Origin: Burkholderia diffusa | Lineage (GTDB): Bacteria > Pseudomonadota > Gammaproteobacteria > Burkholderiales > Burkholderiaceae | DNA length: 64,000 bases | Reading direction: 5' to 3' | Assembly: GCF_001718315.1 (NCBI RefSeq) | Contig: NZ_CP013364.1 | Span: 62,001-126,000 of the forward strand | Shown here: positions 63,581-64,000 of the stretch, piece by piece | Position numbering within the stretch: position 1 is the first letter of the stretch | Layout of the letters: every line of letters starts with the position of its first letter | Made by a program: the position numbers and the translations under genes | Notes under the pieces: generated by a model | The model's database searches: none | Seen by the model: the letters and a program-made list of their open reading frames with translations, nothing else | What the model was told of the DNA's origin: nothing

Positions 63581-64000
63581 ATGCCTTATGTCCTGATCGT
63601 CGAAGACGATGCCGATACGCGCACGATGCTCGCGACGCTCGCACGCGCGCAGCAACTCTCGTGCGATACGGCCGCGACGCTCGAAGAAGCGCGCACGCTC
63701 GTCTCGACGCATACCCCCGATCTCGTGTTGTGCGATCTCGTGCTGCCGGACGGCAACGGGATGGATCTGTTCGATGCATTGCCCAAGCGCGGGCATTGCG
63801 AAATGGTGCTGACCACCGGTCACGCGAGCCTCGAAACCGCGATCGACGCATTGCGGCGCGGCGCGACCGATTACCTGGTGAAGCCGCTCAACATGCAGCG
63901 GCTGAACAGCATCTTCGCGCGCGTGCCGCGCACTACCGCATTGCACGAGGAAATCGCCGAACTGCGTTCGGAGCTGAAACGTCTCGGCCGTTTCGGCCGG
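63581..64000 (+). CDS. Response regulator, 5' part (cut by window edge; probably NtrC type)
   Basis: First 140 residues, open to the window end. Receiver domain: acidic pair in VLIVEDDADTRTML, phospho-Asp in LVLCDLVLPDGNG (about residue 51), Thr/Lys in VLTTGHAS and YLVKPLN. After the receiver, ALHEEIAELRSELKRLGRFG is the linker helix common in NtrC-type sigma54 regulators before the AAA+ domain, so I expect one beyond the edge. CAGGAG precedes the ATG. It may cooperate with the adjacent receiver-less activator. Confidence 0.88.
   Translation, partial: MPYVLIVEDDADTRTMLATLARAQQLSCDTAATLEEARTLVSTHTPDLVLCDLVLPDGNGMDLFDALPKRGHCEMVLTTGHASLETAIDALRRGATDYLVKPLNMQRLNSIFARVPRTTALHEEIAELRSELKRLGRFGR

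Overview
The window is a GC-rich (high-60s percent), densely coded beta-proteobacterial segment. Protein sequences, gene neighbourhoods and codon use all look like a Burkholderia (cepacia-complex type) replicon. The mix of accessory respiration, stress and surface-sugar genes with few housekeeping genes would suit a secondary chromosome, but species and replicon are inference. I saw no tRNA, rRNA, CRISPR array, insertion sequence or prophage.

Layout. 1-7.3 kb: respiratory nitrate reductase operon (3' part of narG, narH, narJ, narI, a parvulin-type PPIase, narK). 7.4-9.1 kb: a solitary tyrosine recombinase with a perfect inverted repeat just upstream. 9.2-16.4 kb: a secreted protein of unknown function, a decayed branched-chain amino acid binding-protein gene divergent from a MocR regulator, acnB with a readable promoter, and a WYL regulator divergent from a GST. 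17.2-21.6 kb: molybdenum-cofactor genes (fdhD-moeA-moaA-moaE-moaD, minus strand), which supply the cofactor used by NarG and by the YdeP-type enzyme further along. 21.9-24.4 kb: cyanide-insensitive bd-type quinol oxidase cioAB. 24.5-27.5 kb: bestrophin, a glyoxalase-fold protein and trpS, preceded by a leader peptide with tandem Trp codons and mutually exclusive stem-loops. 28.2-34.7 kb: a catabolic-looking cluster (flavin monooxygenase, RidA, DUF1028, M20 deacylase, LysR regulator, NCS1 permease).

34.8-54.6 kb is a stress-tolerance stretch: YdeP-type molybdoenzyme, ClpG-like disaggregase, DyP peroxidase with its encapsulin shell, PsiE, a Rieske/FAD reductase, Zn alcohol dehydrogenase, a Cys-rich copper-storage protein, a hybrid histidine kinase, a BON protein, and an unusual single-chain fusion of an Atm1-type ABC exporter to a degenerate histidine-kinase ATPase-like domain and a receiver domain. 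54.7-62.1 kb is a tightly overlapped seven-gene sugar operon (SDR, GmhB-like phosphatase, two GT9, carbamoyltransferase, GT2, GT1-like) preceded by a GG-N10-GC sigma54-type promoter and a perfect 22-bp palindrome. It is followed by a receiver-less sigma54 activator and, at the window edge, the start of a response regulator.

The strongest leads for something new are the trpS attenuator, the ABC-ATPase-REC fusion, the sigma54-linked carbamoylated (probably heptose) glycan operon, and the FMO/RidA/DUF1028/M20/NCS1 catabolic cluster.
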